Shown piece by piece: positions 35,210 to 44,549 of a stretch of DNA of 64,000 bases; within the stretch, counting starts at the first letter, position 1; each line of letters opens with the position of its first letter. The notes beneath the pieces are model-generated. The model was not told the origin of the DNA, ran no database searches, and was given only the letters and a program-made list of their open reading frames with translations. A program made the translations under genes and the position numbers. The DNA lies in the NCBI RefSeq assembly GCF_000308375.1, contig NZ_BAFQ01000042.1, forward strand, positions 1-64,000, written 5' to 3'. Origin of the DNA: Nocardia aobensis NBRC 100429 (GTDB lineage: Bacteria; Actinomycetota; Actinomycetes; Mycobacteriales; Mycobacteriaceae).

Positions 35210-36118
35210 GTGCGTGAACTCGTGGTCCTCGGGACGGCCAGTCAGGTGCCGACCCGCCGGCGCAATCACAACGGATATCTGTTGCGCTGGGACGGTGACG
35301 GCCTGCTGTTCGACCCCGGCGAGGGGACGCAGCGGCAGATGCTGTTCGCGGGGGTTTCGGCGAGTGGCATCACCCGGATCGGGCTGACCCATTTCCACGG
35401 TGATCACTGCCTCGGCCTGCCCGGGGTGCTGGCGCGGCTCAATCTGGACCAGGTCACCCATCCGGTCGACATCTGCTTCCCGGGATCGGGCGCGGAACTG
35501 CTCACACATCTCCGCGGCGTGGTGCCCGACTTTCCCGGTCTGCGCGAGCATCCGATCGATGCGGACGGCCCGGTGCCGCTGCCGGACGCGCCGTTCACCT
35601 TCGAGGCGGTGCGGCTGTCGCATCGCATCGACACCTTCGGCTATCGGCTCGTCGAACCCGACAGCTATCGGATCCTGCCGGAGCGGCTCGCCGAATTCGG
35701 CCTGGCGGGTCCGCTGGTCGGGACGCTGCAGCGCGAAGGCGCGGTCCGGCTGCCCGACGGTCGCAGGGTCACCGTGGACGAGGTGTCGGTGCCGCGGCCC
35801 GGGCAACGCTTCGCCTTCGTGATGGACACCCGAATGTGTTCGGGCGTAGCGGAATTGGCCGAAGGCGCCGATATGCTCGTCATCGAGGCGACCTTCCTGG
35901 AGGCCGAGGCGCAACTGGCCGACGATTTCGGCCACCTCACCGCCGGGCAGGCGGCACGCGTGGCCGCGGAGGCAGGGGTGCGAACGCTCGTGCTCACCCA
36001 TTTCTCGCAGCGCTACGGCGATCTGGCCGGGCACCGGGCGGAGGCGCAGCGGTATTTCGACGGGGACCTGGTGATCGCCGAGGACCTGATGCGGGTGCCG
36101 CTCCCGCCGCGTCGCTGA
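35210..36118 (+). CDS. rnz: ribonuclease Z-like metallo-beta-lactamase hydrolase
   Basis: A 302-residue MBL-fold enzyme of the tRNA 3'-processing endonuclease type. The zinc motif is [13 protein letters not shown], with later ligands in FVMDTR and [13 protein letters not shown] 35210 ([15 protein letters not shown]) is the natural family N-terminus, preceded by a CAGGAT box 6 bases upstream. Substrate is inferred from family. Confidence 0.88.
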   Translation: MRELVVLGTASQVPTRRRNHNGYLLRWDGDGLLFDPGEGTQRQMLFAGVSASGITRIGLTHFHGDHCLGLPGVLARLNLDQVTHPVDICFPGSGAELLTHLRGVVPDFPGLREHPIDADGPVPLPDAPFTFEAVRLSHRIDTFGYRLVEPDSYRILPERLAEFGLAGPLVGTLQREGAVRLPDGRRVTVDEVSVPRPGQRFAFVMDTRMCSGVAELAEGADMLVIEATFLEAEAQLADDFGHLTAGQAARVAAEAGVRTLVLTHFSQRYGDLAGHRAEAQRYFDGDLVIAEDLMRVPLPPRR

Positions 36119-36194
36119 CCTGTGCACCAGCGGTGATCACAACCCGCCGGTAACTTGGCCGGGGGTGTGATGCGGGCGTTCATTCGGAGCTGCA

Positions 36195-36200
36195 TATTCT
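36195..36200 (+). promoter_or_regulatory. -10 box (TATTCT) of crotonase gene
   Basis: TATTCT ends 6 bases before the ATG at 36207, with no Shine-Dalgarno. Confidence 0.5.
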
Positions 36201-36206
36201 CTGCGT

Positions 36207-36908
36207 ATGCCGTACTTGGACCGTGACGGGGACGTATTCGTGCTCTACCTCGGCAACGAGGGTCAGACCGACAGCGAGAACCGCTTCCATCCCGACTGGA
36301 TCGACGCCATCCACGCGAAACTGGACGAGGTCGAGGCTGCCGAGGGGCCGGCGGCGCTGGTCACGGTGGCCACCGGAAAATTTTTCAGCAACGGCCTGGA
36401 CACCGACTGGCTGTTCGGCAACATGGACAGGATGCACTGGTACCTGGACCGGGTGCACACCGTCTTCAGCCGGCTGCTGGCCTTCGAGATGCCGACCGTC
36501 GCCGCGTTGAACGGGCACGCCTTCGGCGCCGGCGCCATGCTGGCCACCTCGCACGACTTCCGGGTGATGCGCTCGGATCGCGGGTACTGGTGCCTGCCCG
36601 AGGTCCATCTGGGAATGCCGTTCACGGTGGCGATGAACGCGCTCGTCACCGAGCGGCTGACCAATCAGGTGGCGCTCGAGGCGATGACCACCGGCCGCCG
36701 CTACAGCGCCGCCGACGCGATCGCCGCGGGCATCGTCGACGAGGCGGCCGAGGCCGACGGTGTGCTGGCCGCGGCGGTCGCGCGGGCCGCGGCACTGACC
36801 GGCAACCGCAAGCCGAATCTGCCGGTTATCAAGCGTGCGCTGCACGGACGGGCGCTCGCGGGCCTGAATACCCCGACGACACCGGAAAATCTCGCCTTCG
36901 GCTCCTGA
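36207..36908 (+). CDS. enoyl-CoA hydratase/isomerase-family protein
   Basis: A 233-residue crotonase-fold protein. The oxyanion-hole segments are GKFFSNGLD and NGHAFGAGAMLA, and PEVHLGMPF follows. The usual hydratase Glu pair is not evident, so isomerase-type chemistry is possible. Not clearly linked to its neighbours. Cytosolic. Confidence 0.82.
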   Translation: MPYLDRDGDVFVLYLGNEGQTDSENRFHPDWIDAIHAKLDEVEAAEGPAALVTVATGKFFSNGLDTDWLFGNMDRMHWYLDRVHTVFSRLLAFEMPTVAALNGHAFGAGAMLATSHDFRVMRSDRGYWCLPEVHLGMPFTVAMNALVTERLTNQVALEAMTTGRRYSAADAIAAGIVDEAAEADGVLAAAVARAAALTGNRKPNLPVIKRALHGRALAGLNTPTTPENLAFGS

Positions 36909-36953
36909 ACACCCGATGATCATCGCGTGGCGCAGAGTGCGAGACTGTGTGCC

Positions 36954-38288
36954 ATGCCACGCAGCGGGGACGAACGCAGCTGGAGTCGCACGGACCGGTC
37001 GGCGCACCGGGCCGCGGCATCCGGCTGCGCCCCCGCCGACGCCCCCCGTGCCGACGCCGATGATCTCCGTGCCGACGAGGCCGATGCCTCGGTGGACCCG
37101 GCGGATCCGGCCCTGCTCGCCGCCGCCGATGCCGCCGTCACGGCGGCCGAATCGGAACTGATCGCCCTCTCGCATTCCATCCACGCCGAACCCGAGCTGG
37201 CATTCGCCGAGCACCGCAGTGTGGCCAAGACACTGGCACCGCTGCGCGAGCGCGGGTTCGCGATCGAGATGCCGGTCGCGGACCTGGAGACCGCCTTCGT
37301 CGCCACCTTCGGCAGCGGCGAGCTGGTGGTGGGCATCTGCGCCGAATACGACGCGCTGCCCGAGATCGGTCACGCCTGCGGCCACAACATCATCGCCGCG
37401 GCCGCGGTGGGCGCGGGGCTGGCGCTGGCCGAGGTGGCCGATCGGTGCGGTCTCACCGTGAAGGTGTTCGGCACGCCGGCCGAGGAGAGCGGCGGCGGCA
37501 AGGTGCTGATGCTCGAGCGCGGCGTCTTCGACGGGGTCGCGATGGCCCTGATGGTGCATCCGGGTCCGCTGGACATCGTGGGTGCGCGGTCGCTGGCCCT
37601 GGCCGATCTGTCGGTGTCCTTCCACGGCCGCGAAGCACATGCCAGCGCCGCGCCGGAGTACGGCCGCAACGCCGGGGACGCCGCCACCGTCGCGCAGGTC
37701 GCGCTGGGTCTGCTCCGTCAGCATCTGCGCCCCGGCCAGCAACTGCACGGTATAGTCGAAACGGGCGGTGTTGCCCCGAATATCGTGCCCGGCCATGCGG
37801 AACTGTTGTATTACCTGCGGGCAGACAATTCCGCATCCCTCGACGATCTGCTGCAGCGCGCCTCGGCCTGCTTCGAGGCGGGAGCGCTGGCAACCGGATG
37901 CACTCATGAAATCCGGGCGCTGGCGCCCACATATACCGAGCTCACGCCGGATTCCGCACTACTGTGTGCTTACCGCGAGCAGATCATCGGTATGGGTCGC
38001 ATGCCGCTCGCGCCGGAACTCGAGGCAGCACGGCCGCTGGGCAGTACCGATATGGGCAATGTCACCAACGTCATTCCCGGCATCCACCCGGTTATCGGTA
38101 TCGAGGCGAACGGCGCGGTGACACACCAGCGGGAGTTCGCCGCGGCCTGTGTGACGCCGTCGGCCGATCTCGCGGTGACCGACGGGGCGCGGGCGCTCGC
38201 CCGTACCGCAATCCAGGTTGCGGGCGATCAACTACACAGGGACAGGTTGTTGGAGCGCAGTATTCAGCGACAGGAGGAAATTCGGTGA
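36954..38288 (+). CDS. amiB1: M20-family amidohydrolase (AmiB-like)
   Basis: A 444-residue zinc peptidase/amidohydrolase of the M20D group. Metal ligands are visible in EIGHACGHNI and PAEESGGGK, and the dimerisation-domain motif is FHGREAHASAAPEYGRNAG. The first 60 residues are Arg/Asp/Ala-rich and unlikely to be catalytic; a GTG at 36927 is an alternative start. It overlaps the next M20 gene by GTGA. Likely N-acyl amino acid or peptide hydrolase. Confidence 0.85.
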   Translation: MPRSGDERSWSRTDRSAHRAAASGCAPADAPRADADDLRADEADASVDPADPALLAAADAAVTAAESELIALSHSIHAEPELAFAEHRSVAKTLAPLRERGFAIEMPVADLETAFVATFGSGELVVGICAEYDALPEIGHACGHNIIAAAAVGAGLALAEVADRCGLTVKVFGTPAEESGGGKVLMLERGVFDGVAMALMVHPGPLDIVGARSLALADLSVSFHGREAHASAAPEYGRNAGDAATVAQVALGLLRQHLRPGQQLHGIVETGGVAPNIVPGHAELLYYLRADNSASLDDLLQRASACFEAGALATGCTHEIRALAPTYTELTPDSALLCAYREQIIGMGRMPLAPELEAARPLGSTDMGNVTNVIPGIHPVIGIEANGAVTHQREFAAACVTPSADLAVTDGARALARTAIQVAGDQLHRDRLLERSIQRQEEIR

Positions 38289-39670
38289 GCACGATCGGCC
38301 GGTCATCACCGGCGGGCCGCGAGGGAGACGCCGCGGCGGGTCGCGACGATGACGCGACCGGTTCGGAGGACGACTCCGCGACCGGTTCGCGCCCTTCCGC
38401 GGCGGCGGGCCGCAAGTCTGCCGGTACCGGCCTGCAGAGCAAGGCGGTAGGCCCGGAGGCCGGAACCTGTCGGCACACCGGACTCGCGACCGGTCGACAG
38501 GCGGAGATCGCGGCCGGACAGGCCGCGGTCGAGGCGTGGCTGAGCGAGCACGGTGACGATCTGATCGGCTGGCGCCGCCACATCCACGCCAATCCGGAAC
38601 TGTCCCGCGCCGAGCACGGCACCACCGAATTCGTCGAATCCTGGCTGGTCAAGGCCGGTCTGGAACCGCGCAAACTGCCTACCGGCACCGGCCTGATCTG
38701 CGATATCGGCCCGGCCGGTCCGCGCCTGGCGCTGCGCGCCGATATGGATGCGCTGCCGCTGCAGGAATACACCGGCCGCCCGTTCGCCTCGACCGTTCCC
38801 GGCGTCTCTCACGCCTGTGGTCACGACGCGCACACCTCGATCCTGCTCGGCACCGCCCTGGCCCTCACTGAGATCGGCGACCTTCCGGTCGGCGTCCGGC
38901 TGGTCTTCCAGCACGCCGAGGAGGTCATGCCCGGCGGTGCCATCGACATGGTCGCCGCCGGTGCGATGGACGACGTCTCGCGGGTCTTCGCGCTGCACTG
39001 CGATCCCCGGCTCGAGGTCGGGCGGATCGGAGTGCGGGTCGGCGCCATCACCTCGGCCGCCGACACCGTGGAACTGGTGCTGGACTCGCCGGGCGGGCAC
39101 ACCTCCCGGCCGCATCTGACCAGCGATCTGGTCTACGCCATCGGCACCGTCATCACCGGCCTGCCGGGTCTGCTGAGCCGCCGCATCGATCCGCGGACCA
39201 GCACGGTGATGGTGTGGGGTGCGGTATCGGCGGGTAAGGCGCCCAACGCGATTCCGCAGACCGGCATGCTGACCGGGACCGTGCGCACCGGTGACCACGC
39301 CACCTGGTCGCTGCTCGAGCCGATGGTCCGCGAGATCGTCGACGGGCTGCTCGCCCCGACGGGGGTGCGGTATCAGCTGAACTACAAGCGTGGCGTGCCG
39401 CCGGTGGTCAACGACGAATTCTCCACCCGGATGTTCGAGGACGCGATTCTCGGTCTGGGTCCGGACGCGCTGTCGGATACTCCGCAGTCGGGCGGTGGCG
39501 AGGACTTCTCCTGGTACCTCGAGGAGGTTCCGGGTGCCATGGCGCGGCTGGGCGTGTGGTCGGGCGAGGGCCCGCAACTGGACATCCACCAGCCGACCTT
39601 CGACATCGACGAGCGCGCGCTGGCGGCCGGCGTGCGCGTGATGACCAATCTGGTCCTGCAGGCACGCTGA
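38285..39670 (+). CDS. amiA1: M20-family amidohydrolase (AmiA-like)
   Basis: A 461-residue M20D hydrolase. ADMDALPLQEYTGRPF, then HACGHDAHTSILLG and QHAEEVMPGGA, supply the metal-binding residues. The first 75 residues form a low-complexity Asp/Ser/Ala/Gly extension absent from typical members. GTG 38285 has AGGAGG 7 bases upstream and overlaps the previous stop by 4 bases. Paired M20 genes at this spot match amiB1-amiA1 of M. tuberculosis. Confidence 0.87.
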   Translation: MSTIGRSSPAGREGDAAAGRDDDATGSEDDSATGSRPSAAAGRKSAGTGLQSKAVGPEAGTCRHTGLATGRQAEIAAGQAAVEAWLSEHGDDLIGWRRHIHANPELSRAEHGTTEFVESWLVKAGLEPRKLPTGTGLICDIGPAGPRLALRADMDALPLQEYTGRPFASTVPGVSHACGHDAHTSILLGTALALTEIGDLPVGVRLVFQHAEEVMPGGAIDMVAAGAMDDVSRVFALHCDPRLEVGRIGVRVGAITSAADTVELVLDSPGGHTSRPHLTSDLVYAIGTVITGLPGLLSRRIDPRTSTVMVWGAVSAGKAPNAIPQTGMLTGTVRTGDHATWSLLEPMVREIVDGLLAPTGVRYQLNYKRGVPPVVNDEFSTRMFEDAILGLGPDALSDTPQSGGGEDFSWYLEEVPGAMARLGVWSGEGPQLDIHQPTFDIDERALAAGVRVMTNLVLQAR

Positions 39671-39722
39671 TCGCACGGCCCGTCGGGTGGCGAACCCGGC
39701 GGGCTGTCCGGCTCGGTCCCGG

Positions 39723-40205
39723 CTACATCGAGCCGAAGGTCCCCGGGCCCACGTTGCGGCTGTTGCGGGTGCGCAGCGCGTGGACGTAATCGGCCGGAGC
39801 CCCGGCCTTTTCGGCCGCGTCGGCGATCACGCCGATATAGCGGGCGGAGGGCAGCCCGCCCTCGTAGGCGTCCAGCACGTACAACCACGCCAGCACCGGC
39901 TGGGTACCCGTCCCCGTATTGGGCGATACCCGGAGCCGGATCTTCTTGTGGATACCGAAATCCGAACCCTCCCACCGGTCGAGGCTCTGCTCGTCCTCGG
40001 CGGAGACGTCGTACAGCACGACGAACACCCGGGAGCCCGGATCCTCGACCACCGTCGCGAGCGGGCCTTCCCAGCCGATGTCGTCGCCGGCGAAGGTCAG
40101 GCGCCACCCTTCCAGCCAGCCCGTTCCGTAGACGGGGGAGTGCGGACAGCGCTTGAGCATCTGCTCCGGGTCCATATTGGATCCGTAGGCGGCGTATATC
40201 GGCAC
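39723..40205 (-). CDS. gamma-glutamylcyclotransferase-like protein
   Basis: A 160-residue GGCT-fold protein. The substrate-binding loop YAAYGSNMDPEQM is at residue 4, with the likely catalytic Glu in WEGSDFG. GTG 40205 was chosen because the fold begins right there; a TACTCT box ends 6 bases upstream. Corresponds to M. tuberculosis Rv3304 by position. Cytosolic; true substrate unknown. Confidence 0.82.
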   Translation of the reverse strand: MPIYAAYGSNMDPEQMLKRCPHSPVYGTGWLEGWRLTFAGDDIGWEGPLATVVEDPGSRVFVVLYDVSAEDEQSLDRWEGSDFGIHKKIRLRVSPNTGTGTQPVLAWLYVLDAYEGGLPSARYIGVIADAAEKAGAPADYVHALRTRNSRNVGPGTFGSM

Positions 40206-40211
40206 CTGGCA

Positions 40212-40217
40212 AGAGTA
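40212..40217 (-). promoter_or_regulatory. -10 box (TACTCT) of GGCT-like gene
   Basis: TACTCT lies 6 bases upstream of the GTG start on the minus strand, with no Shine-Dalgarno. Confidence 0.5.
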
Positions 40218-40421
40218 TCGAATGTAGGGACCGCTTGTTTCGATCCGGCCCGGTTCGGGCCGTGCCTGTCTCCGGTGGGGCGGGCGGATGTCCGGAGAAT
40301 TACCGGCAGGTGACACGCGCAACGTCACCCATGACGCGGTCAAAACGATGAGGAGCAGGACCGATAACGTTGACGGCAGTGCCGGAGATCCCGGCCGCAC
40401 GGCTCGATAGCGGAGGTACAC

Positions 40422-41825
40422 ATGGCCCGCATTGCAATCATCGGGGGCGGCCCCGCCGGCTACGAGGCGGCGTTGGTGGCAGCTCAGCACGGAGCCACGG
40501 TCACCGTGATCGACTCCGACGGAATCGGTGGCGCATGCGTGCTGTGGGACTGCGTCCCGTCCAAGACCTTCATCGCTTCGACCGGTGTGCGCACCGACCT
40601 GCGCCGCGCGCGTGATCTGGGTATCACGCTGCATGTGGCGCAGGCGCAGGTGCGGCTGTCGGAGGTGAACTCCCGGGTGAAGGCGCTGGCGCAGGCGCAG
40701 TCGTCCGATATCCGCTCCAAACTGCAGGCCGCCGGGGTCACCATTCTCAACGGCCGCGGTCAGCTGATCGACCAGATCGCCGGTCTGGCCACACATCTGG
40801 TGCGCGCGACGCTCGCCGACGGCACCGAACGGGTGATGGAGGCCGAGATCGTCCTGATCGCCACCGGCGCCAGCCCGCGGGTGCTGCGCGGCGCCGAACC
40901 CGACGGGGAACGCATCCTCACCTGGCGTCAGCTCTACGACCTGAAGGAGCTGCCGGAAACGCTCGTCGTCGTCGGCTCGGGTGTGACCGGCGCGGAATTC
41001 GTCTCGGCATACACCGAGATGGGTGTGCAGGTGAAATTGGTCTCCAGCCGCGACCGGATGATGCCGGGGGAGGACGCCGACGCCGCGCTGGTCCTGGAGG
41101 ACGCCCTGGCCGAACGCGGGGTGGAGCTCGTCAAACAGGCCCGTGCCGACGCTGTCGAGCGGACCGCGGACGGGATCGTGGTCAAACTGTCCGACGGCCG
41201 CACGGTCACCGGCTCCCATGCGCTGATGACGGTCGGTTCCACGCCCAACACCCAGGATCTGGGCCTCGAGCGCATCGGCATCGAACTCGACCGCGGCGGT
41301 TATCTGCGCGTCGACCGCGTCTCGCGGACGGCGGCGACCGGAATCTATGCCGCCGGTGACTGCACCGGGCTGCTGCCGCTGGCCTCGGTCGCGGCGATGC
41401 AGGGCCGGATCGCGATGTATCACGCGCTCGGCGAGGGAGTGCAGCCGATCCGGTTGAAGACGGTGGCCTCCGCGGTCTTCACCCGGCCCGAGATCGCCAC
41501 GGTCGGTGTCAGCCAGACGGCGATCGACAACGGTGAGGTGCCCGCGCGCACGGTGATGCTGCCGCTCAACACCAATCCGCGCGCCAAGATGTCGGGCCTG
41601 CGCCGCGGCTTCGTGAAGATCTTCTGCCGGCCGGCCACCGGTGTGGTGATCGGCGGCGTAGTGGTCGCGCCGATCGCCTCCGAGCTCATCCTGCCGATCG
41701 CGATCGCGGTCCAGAACAATCTGACGGTGAACGACCTGGCCCAGACGTTCTCGGTGTACCCGTCGCTGTCGGGATCGGTCACCGAGGCGGCGCGCCAGTT
41801 GATGCGTCACGACGATCTGGACTAG
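40422..41825 (+). CDS. lpdA: NAD(P)H quinone reductase LpdA (flavoprotein disulfide reductase family)
   Basis: A 467-residue FAD enzyme. The FAD-binding start is ARIAIIGGGPAGYEAALVAA; the NAD domain has VVVGSGVTGAEFV; the FAD end motif is GIYAAGDCTG. The redox segment GGACVLWDCVPSK keeps a C-x4-C pair. The C-terminal His/Glu dyad of dihydrolipoamide dehydrogenases is absent: YPSLSGSV stands where HPT...E is expected. This fits the quinone-reductase role proposed for Rv3303c rather than lipoamide chemistry. GGAGG precedes the ATG. Confidence 0.88.
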   Translation: MARIAIIGGGPAGYEAALVAAQHGATVTVIDSDGIGGACVLWDCVPSKTFIASTGVRTDLRRARDLGITLHVAQAQVRLSEVNSRVKALAQAQSSDIRSKLQAAGVTILNGRGQLIDQIAGLATHLVRATLADGTERVMEAEIVLIATGASPRVLRGAEPDGERILTWRQLYDLKELPETLVVVGSGVTGAEFVSAYTEMGVQVKLVSSRDRMMPGEDADAALVLEDALAERGVELVKQARADAVERTADGIVVKLSDGRTVTGSHALMTVGSTPNTQDLGLERIGIELDRGGYLRVDRVSRTAATGIYAAGDCTGLLPLASVAAMQGRIAMYHALGEGVQPIRLKTVASAVFTRPEIATVGVSQTAIDNGEVPARTVMLPLNTNPRAKMSGLRRGFVKIFCRPATGVVIGGVVVAPIASELILPIAIAVQNNLTVNDLAQTFSVYPSLSGSVTEAARQLMRHDDLD

Positions 41826-42144
41826 TGGGCGGCGGCTGTTTCAAATGCGCTGCCGCGCTTGATCTTTTGCCGGACCGAGTGCGGCTTCCCACAGCCGGGT
41901 AGCACCGGTTGCCTGAAACTTGTTCGTGTGGTTCACTTCCGGCAGAGATGTCAGTGGTGGTCGACTGGCAGGTTCACGTGGCGGGGGGAATGCAATCTTT
42001 CCCGGGCCGGGAATCCGCGAGCGGCTCGCGGACCGCAGCAGGGTGCGGGCCGGACATCGATGAGGGACCAATGGAGACGGCCCCGTCGAGCGGCGTTCGT
42101 CGGTCGATGGCACTGGCCGAGCTCGGGAAAGGGATTGCGAGACA
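41826..42144. other. intergenic region before secreted repeat protein
   Basis: A 319-base gap without a convincing gene. It contains an 8-bp stem-loop (TCCGCGAG-CGG-CTCGCGGA, 42014-42032), which could terminate lpdA or fold in the leader of the next gene. No known riboswitch pattern was recognised. Confidence 0.5.
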
Positions 42145-43308
42145 GTGAAACATCGTAAGCCGAGTCGGGCGCAGCGAGCGATGGCCACGACGTCGTTGCC
42201 ACTGGCCACCGCAGCCGCCGTGGCGACCATCCTCGCGTCGGGTACGGCGAGTGCGGCGCCGGCCGATCAGCCGAGCGTGCCGACCACTCCGGCGCAGCCG
42301 GGCGCCACCAACGAGGCACCCGCGCAAGGCGACAACAACGGCCAGGGTCAGAACGCGCCGGGCACGCAGGAGAACGCTCCGCAGAACGGGCCGCAGCAGA
42401 ACGGGACCCAGCAGAACGGGACCCAGCAGAACGGTCCCCAGCGCAACGGCAATCCGCAGCCGGGCGTCACCACCCCCAATCAGCCGGGTGTCACGACTCC
42501 GAACCAGCCGGGCGTCACCACCCCGCAGCCGGGTGTCACCACCCCGAACCAGAACACGCCGAAGCCGGACCAGAACCTGGCCTCGCCGACGCAGCCGGGT
42601 GTGACCACCCCGCGTGTCGCGCCGCTGCCGGTGCCGGGTCAGGGTGGTCAGGTGCAGCCGGCCGTCGTTCCGGACCAGCCCACCCCGAACGGTCAGGCCG
42701 ACCAGCTGAAGCCGGGTCAGCAGTCGCCGGACCAGACCGTCGGCACTCCGAACAAGCCGCAGTCGCAGAACGGCGGCAACGCAGACACGCTGCGTAGCCA
42801 GCAGGGCAACTCGACCCCGTCGCCGCAGGCGCAGTGGACCTCGCCGAGCCTGCAGGCCGCACCGGCCGCTCCGGTCGTCCAGATGAACGGCCCGCACACC
42901 GAGGTCGGCGCCAACGTCGACGGCGGTGGACTGCTGCCGGGCTACGTGGCCAACACCCACCACTTCAGCAACCTCGACGGATATGTCGGCACGGTGGGTT
43001 ACAGCACTCCGAACGGAGTGGGCGACGCGGGTGTGTCGGTGGAGTTCGTCGAGGCGAACAAGGTCAAGATCACCTCGTACACCCACGCCACCGGCTTCGA
43101 CGATCTGAAGTCCGAGAACTACGTCGACACCACCGAGGCGAATGCGGCCAAGGCCGCCGTCGAGGGCTGGATCAAGCAGCAGCCGGGCGGCGCCGCAGCA
43201 CTGGATGCGGCCGCTCAGATTGGTAGACTCCCGCAGGGTGATTTCGCTCCGCAAACGGTGAATGTCGCTGGTGCGACCACACAGTGGGGTGGCACGGTCC
43301 AGTACTGA
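42145..43308 (+). CDS. secreted Pro/Gln/Asn-rich repeat protein
   Basis: A 387-residue exported protein of unknown function. A basic start (MKHRKPSRAQRAM) and hydrophobic segment (LPLATAAAVATILASGTASA) form a signal peptide. Residues about 75-150 hold QQNGT and PGVTTPNQ repeats, then a Pro/Gln-rich linker. A folded C-terminal domain from residue about 250 starts near NGPHTEVGANVDGGGLLPGY and has no recognised family. GTG start. It has a strong terminator and is followed by another envelope-type gene. Confidence 0.75.
   Translation: MKHRKPSRAQRAMATTSLPLATAAAVATILASGTASAAPADQPSVPTTPAQPGATNEAPAQGDNNGQGQNAPGTQENAPQNGPQQNGTQQNGTQQNGPQRNGNPQPGVTTPNQPGVTTPNQPGVTTPQPGVTTPNQNTPKPDQNLASPTQPGVTTPRVAPLPVPGQGGQVQPAVVPDQPTPNGQADQLKPGQQSPDQTVGTPNKPQSQNGGNADTLRSQQGNSTPSPQAQWTSPSLQAAPAAPVVQMNGPHTEVGANVDGGGLLPGYVANTHHFSNLDGYVGTVGYSTPNGVGDAGVSVEFVEANKVKITSYTHATGFDDLKSENYVDTTEANAAKAAVEGWIKQQPGGAAALDAAAQIGRLPQGDFAPQTVNVAGATTQWGGTVQY
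42460..42552 (+). repeat. PGVTT(PNQ) tandem coding repeat
   Basis: Four consecutive copies of PGVTT separated by PNQ or PQ, with a fifth isolated copy at about 42595. The copies vary at synonymous positions, so they are not a very recent expansion. Extended, Thr-rich repeats like this suit a cell-wall spacer. Confidence 0.75.
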
Positions 43309-43322
43309 TACAGACTGAATCG

Positions 43323-43358
43323 ACGCGTGGGGCGGTCGTTCGCGACCGCCCCACGCGT
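43323..43358 (+). terminator. strong UUCG hairpin
   Basis: A perfect 16-bp stem (ACGCGTGGGGCGGTCG and its complement) capped by a TTCG tetraloop, 14 bases after the secreted-protein stop. There is no T tract, which is common for actinobacterial terminators. It lies just before the next start. Confidence 0.8.
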
Positions 43359-43381
43359 GTGTCTCGGGGAAGGAACGGGTG

Positions 43382-44527
43382 ATGGCCTCCGGCGACGATC
43401 AGGACCGGGACGAAGGCGAGTCGGGATTCGGCCCGCCGGTTTCCGGATTCGGACCACCGCTGAACGATTTCGGGCCGCCGACGGGTGAAACGGGTGCGAT
43501 CGGCTGGGCGCCGGTCGGGGAACCGGAACGCCCCACATTGGGCTGGCAGCCCGCCGACGCACCCGCGACGCCGTCCGTCCCGCCGCCGCCCCCGCAGTAC
43601 CGTGCGCCGGATTCGACCGCGGCGCAGGAAACCGTCCGCCATCCGGCACCGGAGGCGCCGCGCGCGGCCGACACCACGCGCGTGCCCGCGCCCGAGACAC
43701 GCCGCATGCCCGAGCCGCCGCGCGCCCCGGATGCACCGCGCGCCCCGGAGACGGTGCGATACCCGGACGCGGGTGGTGCCGAGGCCGATCGTGGAACCTG
43801 GTGGCGCGCAGACGATTCCGGCTTTCCACCCACTCCGCCGCGGGAAACCACGGGATCGCTGTGGGATGACGACGAACTCGCCAAGAAACTCACCGTGCCG
43901 CGCGGCGGCGAGCAGAAATCGGGTTCACTGTGGGACGACGACGAGCTGGCGAAGAAGCTCGTGCCGTCGCGGCCCCTCGGGCAGCCCCAGCCGGAGGCCC
44001 GGCCCGACCGCAACATTCCGGTGATCCTGGCCGGTGCGGCGGGTGCCGTCGTGATCGTGATCGCGCTGGTGCTGATCATCGTGTTCGCGACGCGCAGCAG
44101 CGATGGCGACGGAACCGTCGCCGGCGGCAAATCGTCACCGCCGTCGGTGGCCGCGCTGAGCTGTCCGGCACGTACCGACGGCAATGTCGTGATCGGCAAC
44201 GGCCCCGGCGACACGAACAGCGGAGCCGCGGCGATTCTGGGATTCCAGCACGCGTTCTATGCCGACCGTAGCGGTGCCAAGGCGCACGACTTCGTCGCGC
44301 CGGACGCGTCGAACGTGTCGACCGCCTCGACCATGCAGCAGGCGATCGACAGCCTGATCCCGCAGGGCACCACGTATTGCTTGCGTGTGGAAACGGTCAC
44401 GCCGGAGCAGTTCAACGTGGACCTCACCGAACATCGGCCGGACGGTACGACCACGCTCTACAAACAGCTGGTCAAGACCGTGAATCGCGAGGGGAAGAAC
44501 CTCGTCTTCTCGATCGATCAGCGCTGA
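43382..44527 (+). CDS. membrane-anchored Pro-rich protein
   Basis: A 381-residue protein of unknown function. Residues 1-210 are cytoplasmic and Pro/Glu/Arg-rich, with GFGPP repeats near the N-terminus and the 13-residue motif GSLWDDDELAKKL present twice (residues about 160 and 182). One membrane helix follows (PVILAGAAGAVVIVIALVLI), then an extracytoplasmic domain of about 150 residues with two Cys. ATG 43382 fits AAGGA spacing better than GTG 43379. Type II topology; the extracellular domain looks like a small ligand-binding or stress-type fold. Confidence 0.7.
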   Translation: MASGDDQDRDEGESGFGPPVSGFGPPLNDFGPPTGETGAIGWAPVGEPERPTLGWQPADAPATPSVPPPPPQYRAPDSTAAQETVRHPAPEAPRAADTTRVPAPETRRMPEPPRAPDAPRAPETVRYPDAGGAEADRGTWWRADDSGFPPTPPRETTGSLWDDDELAKKLTVPRGGEQKSGSLWDDDELAKKLVPSRPLGQPQPEARPDRNIPVILAGAAGAVVIVIALVLIIVFATRSSDGDGTVAGGKSSPPSVAALSCPARTDGNVVIGNGPGDTNSGAAAILGFQHAFYADRSGAKAHDFVAPDASNVSTASTMQQAIDSLIPQGTTYCLRVETVTPEQFNVDLTEHRPDGTTTLYKQLVKTVNREGKNLVFSIDQR

Positions 44528-44549
44528 TCGCGCGGGCTCGCGCGCTGTC

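Noticed and set aside
39723..41810. 695-codon minus-strand frame reading through lpdA
   Set aside because: Only its last 160 codons (GGCT-like protein from 40205) show family motifs; the rest is the antisense of lpdA.
41826..42144. Possible cyclic-di-AMP-type riboswitch before the secreted repeat protein
   Set aside because: Only a generic stem-loop could be traced; the conserved riboswitch segments were not found.
42391..42552. Regular short repeats as a CRISPR-like array
   Set aside because: The repeats are in frame, encode PGVTT/QQNG motifs and have no unique spacers.
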